Notes under the pieces: model-generated
What the model saw: the letters and a program-made list of their open reading frames with translations, nothing else
What the model was told of the DNA's origin: nothing
Databases searched by the model: none
Shown: one piece after another, positions 42,783 through 54,263 of the stretch
Layout of the letters: each line of letters begins with the position of its first letter
Numbering within the stretch: the first letter of the stretch is position 1
Made by a program: the position numbers and the translations under genes
From: Pseudomonas mosselii
GTDB lineage: Bacteria > Pseudomonadota > Gammaproteobacteria > Pseudomonadales > Pseudomonadaceae
Assembly: GCF_019823065.1 (NCBI RefSeq)
Contig: NZ_CP081966.1
Coordinates: 4,991,501-5,055,500, forward strand
Direction: 5' to 3'
Length of the DNA: 64,000 nt

Positions 42783-43812
42783 GCAATGGCTCGCTCAGCG
42801 AACAGATGGGGGCCATGGCCCTCGTCGGCGAGCTGCGCCTGCAGCAGCGCCAGGTTCAGGAGCATCTGGACCTGGCGCTGCGTCGCGCCGAAATCGTCGA
42901 ACGCATTCGTGGCTACTACCAGCGCCAGGGCATCGCTTGCGATGACAGCCTGATCGAGCAAGGGGTACGCGAGTTCTTCGCCCGCCGTCTGCGGTTCGAG
43001 GCGCCGCAACTGTCCTGGCCCCGCAGGTTGCTGGCGGGGATGCTCCTGCGCCGCAGGCTGCTGGCCTGGGGGGGCTGACGTGGGTCGCCTTGCTGGGCGG
43101 TGCCCTGCTGACGGCAAATCTGCGCCAACCTGTGGCGCCCACCCGACCGACCGAGGTCAGCGCCCCTACCCAAAAGGGCCTGGGGGTGCCAGCGCCAGCC
43201 TGGACAAGGGAAGCGGACCGAGCGGCGCACCAGGCACGCCTGGACCAGTACACTCAGTTGATGGCCCGCTTGGAAGCCATGCCGCTACCGGAAGACGTGC
43301 GCGCCAAGCTGCTGCCGTTCGCCCGTTCCACCGGCGCGCTGGTGGCCGATCATGGGCCGGCCAAGGCCATTCAGGCATTGCGCGAGCTGCAGGTGTACGT
43401 CGACTACACCGAAGCGCAGCTGCAACTGCACATCCCCGACGGCGCCGGAGAGATATCCGGTTACGAACGCTGCCGCAAGACCTCGGCGTGCCAGCCAGGC
43501 AGCGAGGACGGCAAGGCATGGTTCCTGGTGTTTCAGGCACGCGACCCGCAGGGCAAGGTGGTGACGATGCCGCTCGCCAACGGCCACACCGGCGCGATCG
43601 CCCTCACCGACTCCCTCGGTGTGCAGGTCACCCACGCGCAGTACCTGAAAGCCCAGCAGGTCAAGCAGGCCAAGGGCCGCGTCGATAATCCGGTCATCGG
43701 CCGCAAGGATGCCTACAACCTAAGCAGGCACTTCGACAATCGCGTCTTTGCCGGTAGCAGCTTCGACAATCCGGCCGACACCAACCAGTCCATCGTCTCC
43801 GCCAGCTTCTGA
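42779..43812 (+). CDS. Accessory gene D: paralogue of A, frameshifted at a run of seven G
   Basis: The first frame (42779-43078, 99 residues) carries the anchor module (LSEQMGAMALVGELR, QEHLDLALRR, FFARRLRFEAP) and stops at TGA right after a run of seven G (43068-43074). The coding sequence continues in the -1 frame to 43812 (LTWVALLGGALLTANLRQ, then GYERCRKTSAC and GKAWFLVFQ, as in gene A). Joined, the product would be about 344 residues with one membrane helix and the Cys-containing domain. The site reads G-GGG-GGC in the first frame, which fits a -1 slippery heptamer. Programmed frameshifting, phase variation, a real mutation or a sequencing error are all possible. Confidence 0.7.
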
Positions 43813-43822
43813 TGACCCGCCA

Positions 43823-45412
43823 ATGACCGTCTCACTTTCCGAACAGATGGGGGCCATGGCCCTGGTCGACGAGTTGCGCCACCAGGAACTCGCACAGCAG
43901 GAGCACCTGGATCTGCCGAAGCAGCGCAGCGAAGTAAGCGAACGCATACGCAGCTATTACCAGCGCAACGGCATCCATCATGAACAGACGCATGTCGAAC
44001 AGGGCGTTCGGGCATTCTTCGCCCAACGCCTGGTCTTCGAAGCGCCGCCGCTGAGCAGGTGGGAGCGCTTGCTGGTGCGCCTGGCCCTGTCGCCCTCGCT
44101 GCTGATCCCGCCAACTGCGGCCGTACTGGCTGTCGGCGCCCTGAGCTGGCACTGCTTGCTGGTTGGATATGACCGAACCATGACACCCGATACCCTGTTC
44201 ATCGCGATCGACACCTACACCCGTAGCACCCTGCTGGCGCAGCGTGAAGCCGAAGAAGACTTGCGTGAGGCCATTGCTCGCGAGGTCAGGCTTGAGTGTC
44301 TGATGACCGAGAAACTCAATGAACTTGCCAGTTTCCAACTGGAACACGGTCCAGAGCTTGATCCTGAGACCCGACAACTGCTGGCCGAACGCGAAAGCGC
44401 ACAAGCCGAGCTGCACGACCACATCGATCGCCTGCAACGGCTGATCAAGGCACGCCTCGAGACTCAGCGCCACCTACAGACACGCATCGGCACACTTGAA
44501 ACCCAGGCCCGTACTCAACTTGAGAAAGACCCGGCATACCTGAGCCTGACTGCGCACATTCGCCGAGCGCTGGACAACGAGCCGCAAGCCGAACTGGCTT
44601 ATGTGGAGATCCGCGACGAGTGCAGGGCAAAGCTGGTAGCGTACTGGAACAACCCAATATTCCGCGCCCTGGTATTACGCGACTACGCAACCGAGCGCTA
44701 CAGACCTCGCTTGCTGCGTACCTGGCTCGATGACTTCCTCGCCCGCAAGGTGAGTTTCCAGGTAAACCAAGCCAACGAACAAATGCTCCAGGCAATGCTC
44801 GACCGCAATGAAGTACAAAGGGAACAGCGCATGCGCGACAGGGAGCAAATGGGACGTGAACACCAGGCGTATCTGGACGAGGCGTACCATAGGCTGGGCT
44901 TGCCGGCGCTCTGGGCACAGGACGATGCTCTCGACCACGAACTGTCCGAGGCGAAGGCCGAAGTCGATGCCTGGTACCTGCAATTGAGCGCCTTCAACCA
45001 GGGGCGGGATCGCAACCTGCAACGCATTCGCGAGCAGCTCACTGCGAAACTCAAGACCCGCCCGCTTGCGCAACTCATGCAGCACGCCGCCGCCACACCG
45101 GATGAGGCCGATGATGCGTTGGTGAGTGAGCTTCAGGGCTTGCACCCACGCCTGCTTGAACAGCAGGAGGCCAGCACCAGGCTGCTGCAGGTGCGTGACC
45201 GCGCGAGCTTCGACCATCAGCGCGCGCTGGCACTGGATCGCGCCTTGCGCAACGACTTTTACCAAGATCGCAACAGCCGCTACATCACCCCTCGTCCGAT
45301 CAGGCAGTTCATCGAGGCCTACCAGCGAGGCGAGATGGACCTGCAGGCGATCAAGACCCTGCTTACCAGCGCACGGCCCCTGATCGACCCCAGCCGACCT
45401 GGCAGCGGCTGA
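43823..45412 (+). CDS. Accessory gene E: anchor module fused to a B-like coiled-coil domain
   Basis: A 529-residue protein of unknown function. Residues 1-75 are the shared module (LSEQMGAMALVDELRHQE, QEHLDLPKQR, YYQRNGI, FFAQRLVFEAP). A membrane helix spans about 95-115 (LIPPTAAVLAVGALSWHCLL). Residues about 125-529 align in order with gene B: YVEIRDECRAKL, TERYRPRLLRTWLDDFLARK, VSFQVNQANEQ, LSEAKAE and FNQGRDRNL. The Ser/Gly tail of B is missing. E is therefore best read as a fusion of an A/D-type N-terminus with a B copy. I start at the ATG at 43823, 10 bp after the end of D. Confidence 0.75.
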   Translation: MTVSLSEQMGAMALVDELRHQELAQQEHLDLPKQRSEVSERIRSYYQRNGIHHEQTHVEQGVRAFFAQRLVFEAPPLSRWERLLVRLALSPSLLIPPTAAVLAVGALSWHCLLVGYDRTMTPDTLFIAIDTYTRSTLLAQREAEEDLREAIAREVRLECLMTEKLNELASFQLEHGPELDPETRQLLAERESAQAELHDHIDRLQRLIKARLETQRHLQTRIGTLETQARTQLEKDPAYLSLTAHIRRALDNEPQAELAYVEIRDECRAKLVAYWNNPIFRALVLRDYATERYRPRLLRTWLDDFLARKVSFQVNQANEQMLQAMLDRNEVQREQRMRDREQMGREHQAYLDEAYHRLGLPALWAQDDALDHELSEAKAEVDAWYLQLSAFNQGRDRNLQRIREQLTAKLKTRPLAQLMQHAAATPDEADDALVSELQGLHPRLLEQQEASTRLLQVRDRASFDHQRALALDRALRNDFYQDRNSRYITPRPIRQFIEAYQRGEMDLQAIKTLLTSARPLIDPSRPGSG

Positions 45413-45438
45413 CAATTATCGGCCTAAATGACTCAGGC

Positions 45439-45446
45439 AAAAAAAA
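45439..45446. repeat. Target-site duplication, left copy (A8)
   Basis: Eight A directly outside the left end of the insertion sequence; the same octamer lies at 46752-46759. Eight base pairs is the duplication length typical of the ISL3 family. Confidence 0.75.
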
Positions 45447-46751
45447 GGTTCTTCGCGGAGTCTGGGGGAAGAGCGAGTTGACAGTCAGGGAAGCAGGTAA
45501 ATTGGCAGTCGCCAAACACACCCTTCACCTGTCCCTGCTGTCGCCGTGCATCCTATTGATCTTGCCGCTTTCTGGCCAGGCTACGACGCCGTTACCTGTC
45601 GCCCATCTACCGATAACACCCTCCTCATTGAGCTTGAACCTCAAGCCGGCTCTCTTCCTAAGTGCGGGCGTTGTGGCCAGTTCAGCCCGTTGATTCACGA
45701 TCGCCGGATTCGTCTGGTGCGTGATCGTGATCTGTTCGATCAGCGCGTCCTGCTTCAACTACCAGTGCGCCGAGTCGATTGCCTGAGTTGTGGGCGGGTG
45801 ACCGAGCGGATCGACTGGTTGGAGCCAGCATCTCGGCTGACCCAGCGGTTACGGATATGGCTCGAAAGCTTGCTGCGGCTGCTGCCGATCAGCCACGTCA
45901 GCCAGCTCACCGGCCTGCATTGGCACACCCTCAAAACGCTCGATAAACGACGCCTTCAAGCCGAGGTAGGCAACTTCGATTCAACCGGTGTCCGCCGCCT
46001 GGTGATGGACGAGTTCGCCCTGCACAAAGGGCATCGCTATGCCACGGTCATCATGGATGCCGAGCGAACGCGGGTATTGTGGGTCGGCCACGGCAACAGC
46101 CGCGAGGCGGTCCGCCCGTTCTTTGAATTGCTCGGCAAGCACTGCCAGCAGATAGAGGCGGTGGCCATGGACATGAACACGGCTTTTGATTTGGAGGTGA
46201 AGAAGCATTGCCCGCAAGCCGAAGTGGTGTACGACCTGTTTCACGTCGTCGCGCGCTACGGTCGGGATGTGATCGACCGTATCCGGGTTGACCAGGCCAA
46301 CCTCCTGCGCGAAGACAAGCCGGCACGAAAGGCGGTCAAGCAAAGCCGCTGGCTGCTGCTGCGCAATCGCAACAACCTGAAGGACGGACAAGCCGTGCAG
46401 CTTCAAGAACTACTCGCGGCCAACCAGCCGCTGGCTACGGTCTATGTCCTCAAGGATGCGCTGAAGGATGTCTGGTTCGCCCCCAGCGTACGAGAGGGCT
46501 GGCGCCGCTGGCGAACCTGGTTGCGGCACGCCCGGGACAGCGGCCTCGCGCCGCTACAGCGCTTCGCTCGCAACCTGCGCAAATACGCCCGAGGCATCCT
46601 CGCCAGTGCCAACTTCCATATGCATACCAGCGTCCTTGAGGGCGTCAACAACCGCATCAAGGTGATCAAGCGTATGGCCTATGGTTTTCGGGACTCGGAA
46701 TACTTTTTCCTGAAAATCAAGGCTGCCTTCCCCGGGAAAGCGCGATGAACC
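45447..46751 (+). mobile_element. ISL3-family insertion sequence (about 1305 bp)
   Basis: The left end reads GGTTCTTCGCGGAGTC and the right end, reversed, GGTTCATCGCGCTTTC. Over 25 bp the two ends match at about 19 positions, including a shared GGGGAAG. A single transposase gene fills the element and the flanks are an 8-bp A8 duplication. The element appears intact, and the retained target duplication suggests direct transposition to this site. Confidence 0.85.
45546..46748 (+). CDS. ISL3-family transposase
   Basis: A 400-residue DDE transposase starting at a GTG (VHPIDLAAFWPGYDAV). The N-terminal zinc-finger-like part has KCGRCGQFSPL and RVDCLSCGRV (two CxxC pairs). A helix-turn-helix-like region follows (LLPISHVSQLTGLHWHTLKT). 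The catalytic core has RRLVMDEFALHKGHRYATVI, IEAVAMDMNTAF and, near the end, LEGVNNRIKVIKRMAYGFRD, which holds the last acidic residue. The stop lies inside the right terminal repeat. Length is typical of the family and no frameshift is seen. Confidence 0.9.
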   Translation: MHPIDLAAFWPGYDAVTCRPSTDNTLLIELEPQAGSLPKCGRCGQFSPLIHDRRIRLVRDRDLFDQRVLLQLPVRRVDCLSCGRVTERIDWLEPASRLTQRLRIWLESLLRLLPISHVSQLTGLHWHTLKTLDKRRLQAEVGNFDSTGVRRLVMDEFALHKGHRYATVIMDAERTRVLWVGHGNSREAVRPFFELLGKHCQQIEAVAMDMNTAFDLEVKKHCPQAEVVYDLFHVVARYGRDVIDRIRVDQANLLREDKPARKAVKQSRWLLLRNRNNLKDGQAVQLQELLAANQPLATVYVLKDALKDVWFAPSVREGWRRWRTWLRHARDSGLAPLQRFARNLRKYARGILASANFHMHTSVLEGVNNRIKVIKRMAYGFRDSEYFFLKIKAAFPGKAR

Positions 46752-46780
46752 AAAAAAAAGGGGCGCCGACCAAGCGCCCC
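46752..46780 (-). terminator. eda terminator, with its T-tract used as the IS target
   Basis: On the minus strand the stem is GGGGCGC-TTGGTCG-GCGCCCC followed by eight T. The eight T (A8 on the + strand, 46752-46759) are the right copy of the target-site duplication, so the insertion left the terminator complete. Confidence 0.85.
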
Positions 46781-46809
46781 ACAAGCCGTGTAGCACACAA
46801 CGAAATCTG

Positions 46810-47484
46810 TCAGTCCAGCAATGCCATCGCCTCGGCGCTACACGCCTCGATCCGCGCCCAGTCGCCGTTCTTGATCCAGCTGCTGTCGAGCATCCAGGTG
46901 CCGCCCACGCACATCACATTGGGCAGCGCCATGTAGTTGCGCACGTTGGCCGGGTTCACCCCACCGGTCGGGCAGAAGCGAATGTCGCCGAATGGGCCGG
47001 CAAAGGCCTTGATCGCCGCCACGCCACCACTGATCTCCGCCGGGAACAGCTTGAAGCGACGGTAGCCGAGGGCATAGCCCATCATGATCTCCGACGGCGT
47101 GCTGATACCCGGCAGCAGCGGAATGTCGCTGTCCACGCCCGCTTCGAGGATGTCCTGGGTGATGCCCGGGGTAACGACGAACTGCGCGCCAGCGGCCTCG
47201 ACGGCGGCGAACATGCCACGGTCGAGCACGGTACCGGCACCGACGCACAGCTCGGGGCGCTGCTCACGCAGCACCTGGATGGCCTTCAGGCCATGTTGCG
47301 AGCGCAGGGTCACTTCCAGGGTGCGGATGCCGCCTGCGGCCAGGGCGTCGGCCAGGGGCAGGATGTCTTCCTCACGGGCGATGGTGATCACCGGCAGGAT
47401 GCGCGCCTTGTCGCAGATCGTGTCGATCCGCGCGGCTTTGTCGGCCATCGAGAGCAAAGGCTGTGGGCGTTCGAGGGTGGTCAT
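46810..47484 (-). CDS. eda: 2-keto-3-deoxy-6-phosphogluconate aldolase
   Basis: A 224-residue class I aldolase that splits KDPG into pyruvate and glyceraldehyde-3-phosphate, the last step of the Entner-Doudoroff pathway. Motifs: GGIRTLEVTLRSQHGLKAIQ (catalytic Glu), VCVGAGTVLD-like LCVGAGTVLDRG, FVVTPGITQDIL and FKLFPAEISGGVAAIKAF with the Schiff-base Lys. The ATG at 47484 lies nine bases after AAGGA. It is the last gene of zwf-pgl-eda, 17 bp after pgl. Confidence 0.96.
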   Translation of the reverse strand: MTTLERPQPLLSMADKAARIDTICDKARILPVITIAREEDILPLADALAAGGIRTLEVTLRSQHGLKAIQVLREQRPELCVGAGTVLDRGMFAAVEAAGAQFVVTPGITQDILEAGVDSDIPLLPGISTPSEIMMGYALGYRRFKLFPAEISGGVAAIKAFAGPFGDIRFCPTGGVNPANVRNYMALPNVMCVGGTWMLDSSWIKNGDWARIEACSAEAMALLD

Positions 47485-47501
47485 GACAATGGGTCCTTGG
47501 C

Positions 47502-48201
47502 TCATGGGCACCAGTAGATGTCCAGGGGGTCGTGAAGAAAGGCGCGAATCGGCATTTCGGTAGGGTCTTCGGCCGCCAGGGCAGCACGCAAGGTGGTGAG
47601 CTTGCCCGCGCCTTGCACGGACAGGGCGATGAAACCGGCGCCGGCCAGCAGCGCGCGGGTCATACTCAGGCGCTGGTGCGGCACGCTCGGCGCCAGCATC
47701 GGCAGGCAGCGACGCTCGCCGACCTTGGCCAGGCCCTGGCGCAGGTTGGGGCTGGCCGGGAACAGCGAAGCCGTGTGGCCGTCGTCGCCCATGCCCAGCA
47801 CCAGCACATCGATCGGCGGCAGATCGGCGAGGACCTGGTCGGCCTGCTCGGCGGCGGCCTCCAGGGTCGCGGCGCTCTGGTACAGGCCGATGAAACGCGC
47901 CTTGGCCGCACCGCCCTTGAGCAGGTGACGGGCCAGCAGGCCGGCATTGCTGTCGTCGTGTTCCACCGGTACCCAGCGCTCGTCCGCCAGGCTCACGGTG
48001 ACCTTCGACCAGTCCAGCGCCTCTGCCGCCAGCTTCTCGAGAAACGCCACCGGGCTGCGGCCGCCGGACAGCACCACGCAGGCCTGGCCCTTGCGGGCGA
48101 TGGCCTGGCGCAGGCGCTCGGCCACATCATGGGCCAGGGTCGCCGCCAGGGTTTTCGCATCAGCCAGCTGATGCGCCTTCACCGTCGCCGGCAGTTGCAG
48201 T

Positions 48202-48215
<14 letters not shown>
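47502..48215 (-). CDS. pgl: 6-phosphogluconolactonase
   Basis: A 237-residue DevB-type lactonase hydrolysing 6-phosphogluconolactone to 6-phosphogluconate. Motifs: [38 protein letters not shown] and [17 protein letters not shown]. The chosen start (ATG 48215) overlaps the end of zwf by 14 bases. It belongs to the HexR-controlled zwf-pgl-eda operon. Confidence 0.95.
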
Positions 48216-49671
<1,456 letters not shown>

Positions 49672-49737
49672 GATGTTGGTTCTTTTATAAATGTTGGACT
49701 AGGAATACCGGTTTCAACCCTGCATTTCAAGGGTTAA

Positions 49738-49756
49738 TGTAGTAAAAACCACAACA
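49738..49756 (-). promoter_or_regulatory. Candidate HexR operator in the zwf-hexR gap
   Basis: The minus strand reads TGTTGTGGTTTTTACTACA. The TTGT half matches the reported TTGT-N7/8-ACAA HexR motif and the other half is ACTACA. It lies between the divergent zwf and hexR starts, the position expected for HexR repression of zwf. Confidence 0.6.
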
Positions 49757-49852
49757 TCGAATACAGCCATTACAGACAAGTGGTGTGACAATCTTACCGA
49801 CAGTACGATACACGCCACCGCAAAAAGCCAGCTTCCGACCCAAGGACACACC

Positions 49853-50725
49853 ATGGACCGCGTGCGCAACCTCCTGGAACAGATCCAGGGCCGCCTCGAC
49901 GAGCTGAACAAGGCCGAACGCAAAGTCGCCGAAGTCATCCTGCTCAACCCGCAACAGGCCACCCGCTTCAGCATCGCCGCCTTGGCCCAGGCGGCCAAGG
50001 TCAGCGAACCGACGGTCAACCGCTTCTGCCGCTCGTTCGGCGTCAGCGGCTACCCCGAGCTCAAGCTGCAGCTGGCGCAGAGCCTGGCCAGCGGGGCCGC
50101 CTATGTCAGCCGCGCGGTGGAGGCCGATGACGATCCGGCCGCCTACACCCAGAAGATTTTCGGCAGCGCCATCGCCTCGCTGGACAGCGCATGCCAGGCG
50201 CTCGACCCGCAGCAGGTCAGCCGCGCCGTGGACATGATGATCCAGGCCCGGCAGATCCACTTCTTCGGCCTCGGCGCCTCGGCCCCGGTGGCCCTCGACG
50301 CCCAGCACAAGTTCTTCCGCTTCAACCTCGCCGTGTCGGCCCATGCCGACGTGCTGATGCAGCGCATGCTGGCCTCGGTTGCCCACACCGGCGATCTGTT
50401 CGTGATCATTTCCTACACCGGGCGCACCCGCGAACTGGTCGAGGTGGCGCGCCTGGCCCGGGAAAACGGCGCCTCGGTGCTCGGCCTGACCGCCGCCGGC
50501 TCGCCCCTGGCCCAGGCCTGCAGCCTGAGCCTGCACATCCCGCTGCCGGAAGACACCGACATCTACATGCCGATGACCTCGCGGATCATCCAGCTCACCG
50601 TGCTCGACGTGCTGGCCACCGGCATGACCCTGCGCCGCGGCGTGGACTTCCAGCCGCACCTGCGCAAGATCAAGGAAAGCCTCAACGCCAGTCGCTACCC
50701 GATCGAGGACGACGACCTCAACTGA
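49853..50725 (+). CDS. hexR: RpiR-family regulator HexR
   Basis: A 290-residue repressor of glucose catabolism genes, released by KDPG in P. putida. The N-terminal RpiR helix-turn-helix reads [20 protein letters not shown], followed by [20 protein letters not shown]. The C-terminal SIS sugar-phosphate domain has [20 protein letters not shown] and [20 protein letters not shown]. It is divergent from zwf. The last eight bases overlap the end of the convergent mutarotase gene. Confidence 0.95.
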   Translation: MDRVRNLLEQIQGRLDELNKAERKVAEVILLNPQQATRFSIAALAQAAKVSEPTVNRFCRSFGVSGYPELKLQLAQSLASGAAYVSRAVEADDDPAAYTQKIFGSAIASLDSACQALDPQQVSRAVDMMIQARQIHFFGLGASAPVALDAQHKFFRFNLAVSAHADVLMQRMLASVAHTGDLFVIISYTGRTRELVEVARLARENGASVLGLTAAGSPLAQACSLSLHIPLPEDTDIYMPMTSRIIQLTVLDVLATGMTLRRGVDFQPHLRKIKESLNASRYPIEDDDLN

Positions 50726-51572
50726 GCCGGTGCGCCTGCAGCCGCAGGTGCGCCCGCTCCCCCGGCGCCAGGCTCAGGCCCTCGCCACTGCCGCTGGCCG
50801 CCTCGACGCAGACGAAGCCCTGGCATTCGCGCCCGGTCACGCCCATCAACGGGCGATTGCCCGGGTGCCAGACCACAGTGTCATCGCTGTCGCCGGTGTC
50901 GATGCACAGCTCGCGCTGCCAGTCCGGATCCTGCAACTGCACCTTGGGTGTGCCGGGATAGACTTTCTGGCAACCGCCCTTGAGGGTCAGCGCGCCGTCC
51001 TCGCGGCAGGCCTGGCGATTGAGGCGATCGTAGCCTTGGATATCCTCGAGCCCGGACAGCGCTATCTTCGACACGTCGCTGATTCGCCAGTAGGCCAGCA
51101 GCGCATGGCTCAGCTGACACGGCTCGCTGTCCTGGTGCTCGGTGCTCAGGCTCAGTTCCATGCTCGCGCCAAGCCGGGCGTGCAGGTCGACCTGCCAGTC
51201 GCACAGGTCCAGGCGCCACTTGAGGGCCACGCCCTGCTCGTCCTCAAGGCTGTCCACCAGCTTCCAGTCCAGCAGGCGCGCCCAGCCGTGGGCCGGCCAC
51301 AGGTCCTCGCTGGGATGACGGCCATACCATGGCCAGCACACCGGCACGCCACCGCGGATGGCGCCCACCTGCGGCCACTGCTCGGCGCACCACAGCCAGG
51401 GCTTCTCGCCGGCCGGCTGGAAATGCAGCAGTTGCGCGCCCTGGCGGCTGAACACCGCTTGGCAGCTTGGGTGGTCGATGATCAGCACATCGCGCTGCTG
51501 GTAACGCTCCCACTCGAAGGTCGGCCTGGGCCGTTGCGAGGTGAAGAAGCGATGTAGCGGATGTTCAGGCAT
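50718..51572 (-). CDS. D-hexose-6-phosphate mutarotase (aldose 1-epimerase-like)
   Basis: A 284-residue member of the YeaD family, which interconverts the anomers of hexose-6-phosphates. Motifs: [37 protein letters not shown] with HGWARLLDW, and [20 protein letters not shown]. It follows oprB and probably belongs to the glucose uptake group, where it would speed conversion to the anomer used by Zwf. Confidence 0.9.
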   Translation of the reverse strand: MPEHPLHRFFTSQRPRPTFEWERYQQRDVLIIDHPSCQAVFSRQGAQLLHFQPAGEKPWLWCAEQWPQVGAIRGGVPVCWPWYGRHPSEDLWPAHGWARLLDWKLVDSLEDEQGVALKWRLDLCDWQVDLHARLGASMELSLSTEHQDSEPCQLSHALLAYWRISDVSKIALSGLEDIQGYDRLNRQACREDGALTLKGGCQKVYPGTPKVQLQDPDWQRELCIDTGDSDDTVVWHPGNRPLMGVTGRECQGFVCVEAASGSGEGLSLAPGERAHLRLQAHRLS

Positions 51573-51622
51573 GGTTCTGAGCTCTTTTGTTGTTTGAGAT
51601 AGCGCTGTCTCACCCCGTGCCC

Positions 51623-51649
51623 GCTAACCACTGCTGGCCAGTGGTTAGC
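51623..51649 (-). other. Hairpin between oprB and the mutarotase gene
   Basis: CGCTAACCACTG and CAGTGGTTAGCG form a 12-bp perfect stem around a short loop. No T-tract follows, so it may protect the 3' end of the oprB message or attenuate read-through rather than be a classical terminator. Confidence 0.5.
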
Positions 51650-51690
51650 GGTAGGTCGAGATGGATGGCGTAAATTTACAACAATTTTTC

Positions 51691-53034
51691 TCAGAATGAC
51701 GACTGAATCTTCAACCCCGCGACCAGCGCGTTATCCACGTCGTCCACACCGCCCGGGCTCTTGATGTACTGCAGGTTCGGCCGCACGGTCAGCCAGTTGG
51801 TGACGTGGAAGCCGTAGTAGAGTTCGGCGTTGTACTCGGTGTGCTGCAGCGGCACGAAGCCCGGATTGTCGTAGTCGTTGATACCGCTCTGGGCATTGAG
51901 CAGCTCGGCGCGCTTCTTCACGTCGTCATTGACGTGGATGCGGGCGATGCCGAAGCCGATGTCGTCCTTGGGTCGGGCGTCGAAGGCACCTTTGTAGACC
52001 AGGCCGACCTGCTGGTAGTTGTCGACCACGTTGGTGGCCTTGTCGTGCACGGTGAAGTTGGCGAACAGGCTCAGGCCGCGATTGACGTCGCCGGCATGGG
52101 CGGTGACCTGCTGCTGCGCCACCACCCACCAGCCGTGCTTGCTGGAGTGCGACTTGAACGCCGCGCCGGTCAGCGCCTGCGGGTTGCCGTTGATGTCGTC
52201 GTACACGTCGTCGGCCTTGGCGGTGCTGTAGTAGTAGCCCAGGCGGTACTCGCCCGGCAGGCCGTTGACCTTCGGCGACCACACCGCCTCCACCGGCAGG
52301 ATCGCGCCCTTGGTGCCACTGCCGCTGAGCTTGAAGCCGTTGCCGGTCTCCAGGTTCGACGGGTTCTGCTCGTAGGCGCCGACCTGGACGAAGAATTCCG
52401 GGGTGATGTTGTACTTGACCCGCAGCGCCCACTGGCTGACCGGCCAGTTGTACCAGATGCCGCCGACCCAGTTGCCCACCTGCGAGCCGCAGAAGGCCAG
52501 GTTCTGGAAGTCGCAGGGGAAGCTGTTGAAGTCCTCGCCCTCGCCGAAGCGGCCGACTTTCACATCCAGCGCGCCGTCGAAGTACTTCTGCTTGACCCAC
52601 ATCTGGGTCAGGCGCCAGGTCTGGCCGCGCCCCCAGACTTCCTGCACCGAGCTGAACTGCCCGGCACGCGGGTCGCTGATGCGGTCGTTGGACAGGTTGC
52701 GGCCGCTACGCTCGGTGATCGCCAGCTTGAACTCGGTGTCCTTCCAGCCGAAGATCTTCTCCAGGTCCAGGTGCGCACCCAGGGCGAACTGGTCGCTGTA
52801 GCGCGCGGTCTTGTCGTTGTTGTAGCCGCCGTGCAGGTTGCCGGCCACCTCGCCGACGTAGTCGAGGGTGAAGTCGTAGCCCTTCTCCAGCAACTCGGTG
52901 CGGGTGCCGCCCCAGTCGCCGGTCATCCATTTCGATTCCGACGAGAAAGCCTCGGCGGCCTGGGCCCCGCTGCTGCCGACCACGGCCAGCAGTGCCAGTG
53001 AGCCCAGTGTCCTGATGCGATTGCGATGTTCCAT
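51691..53034 (-). CDS. oprB: Carbohydrate-selective porin OprB
   Basis: A 447-residue outer-membrane porin for glucose and other sugars. From the ATG at 53034 it has a signal peptide (LGSLALLAVVGSSGAQA, then AEAFSSESKWMTGDWGGTRT). The family phrases DWGGTRTELLEKGYDFTLDY and, near the end, NAELYYGFHVTNWLTVRPNL are present, and the C-terminal aromatic is Phe (GLKIQSSF). The ribosome site is AGAGGA nine bases upstream. It lies downstream of the gtsABCD genes. Confidence 0.94.
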   Translation of the reverse strand: MEHRNRIRTLGSLALLAVVGSSGAQAAEAFSSESKWMTGDWGGTRTELLEKGYDFTLDYVGEVAGNLHGGYNNDKTARYSDQFALGAHLDLEKIFGWKDTEFKLAITERSGRNLSNDRISDPRAGQFSSVQEVWGRGQTWRLTQMWVKQKYFDGALDVKVGRFGEGEDFNSFPCDFQNLAFCGSQVGNWVGGIWYNWPVSQWALRVKYNITPEFFVQVGAYEQNPSNLETGNGFKLSGSGTKGAILPVEAVWSPKVNGLPGEYRLGYYYSTAKADDVYDDINGNPQALTGAAFKSHSSKHGWWVVAQQQVTAHAGDVNRGLSLFANFTVHDKATNVVDNYQQVGLVYKGAFDARPKDDIGFGIARIHVNDDVKKRAELLNAQSGINDYDNPGFVPLQHTEYNAELYYGFHVTNWLTVRPNLQYIKSPGGVDDVDNALVAGLKIQSSF

Positions 53035-53111
53035 CCCTTTGCGTCCTCTTTTCTTGTTATTAACAGAACGAATCAACGGCCTGATCTTTCCTGTGGGAGC
53101 GGCCGCCGTTC

Positions 53112-54260
<1,149 letters not shown>

Positions 54261-54263
54261 GAC

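Noticed and set aside
43080..43688. 202-codon frame overlapping gene D in the third frame
   Set aside because: Its translation is Arg/Gly/Pro-rich noise, while the frame of 43090-43812 matches the C-terminal domain of gene A.
53091..53105. REP element in front of gtsD
   Set aside because: Only a fragment (CCTGTGGGAGCGGCC) is present, without core or partner, so it is not listed as a feature.
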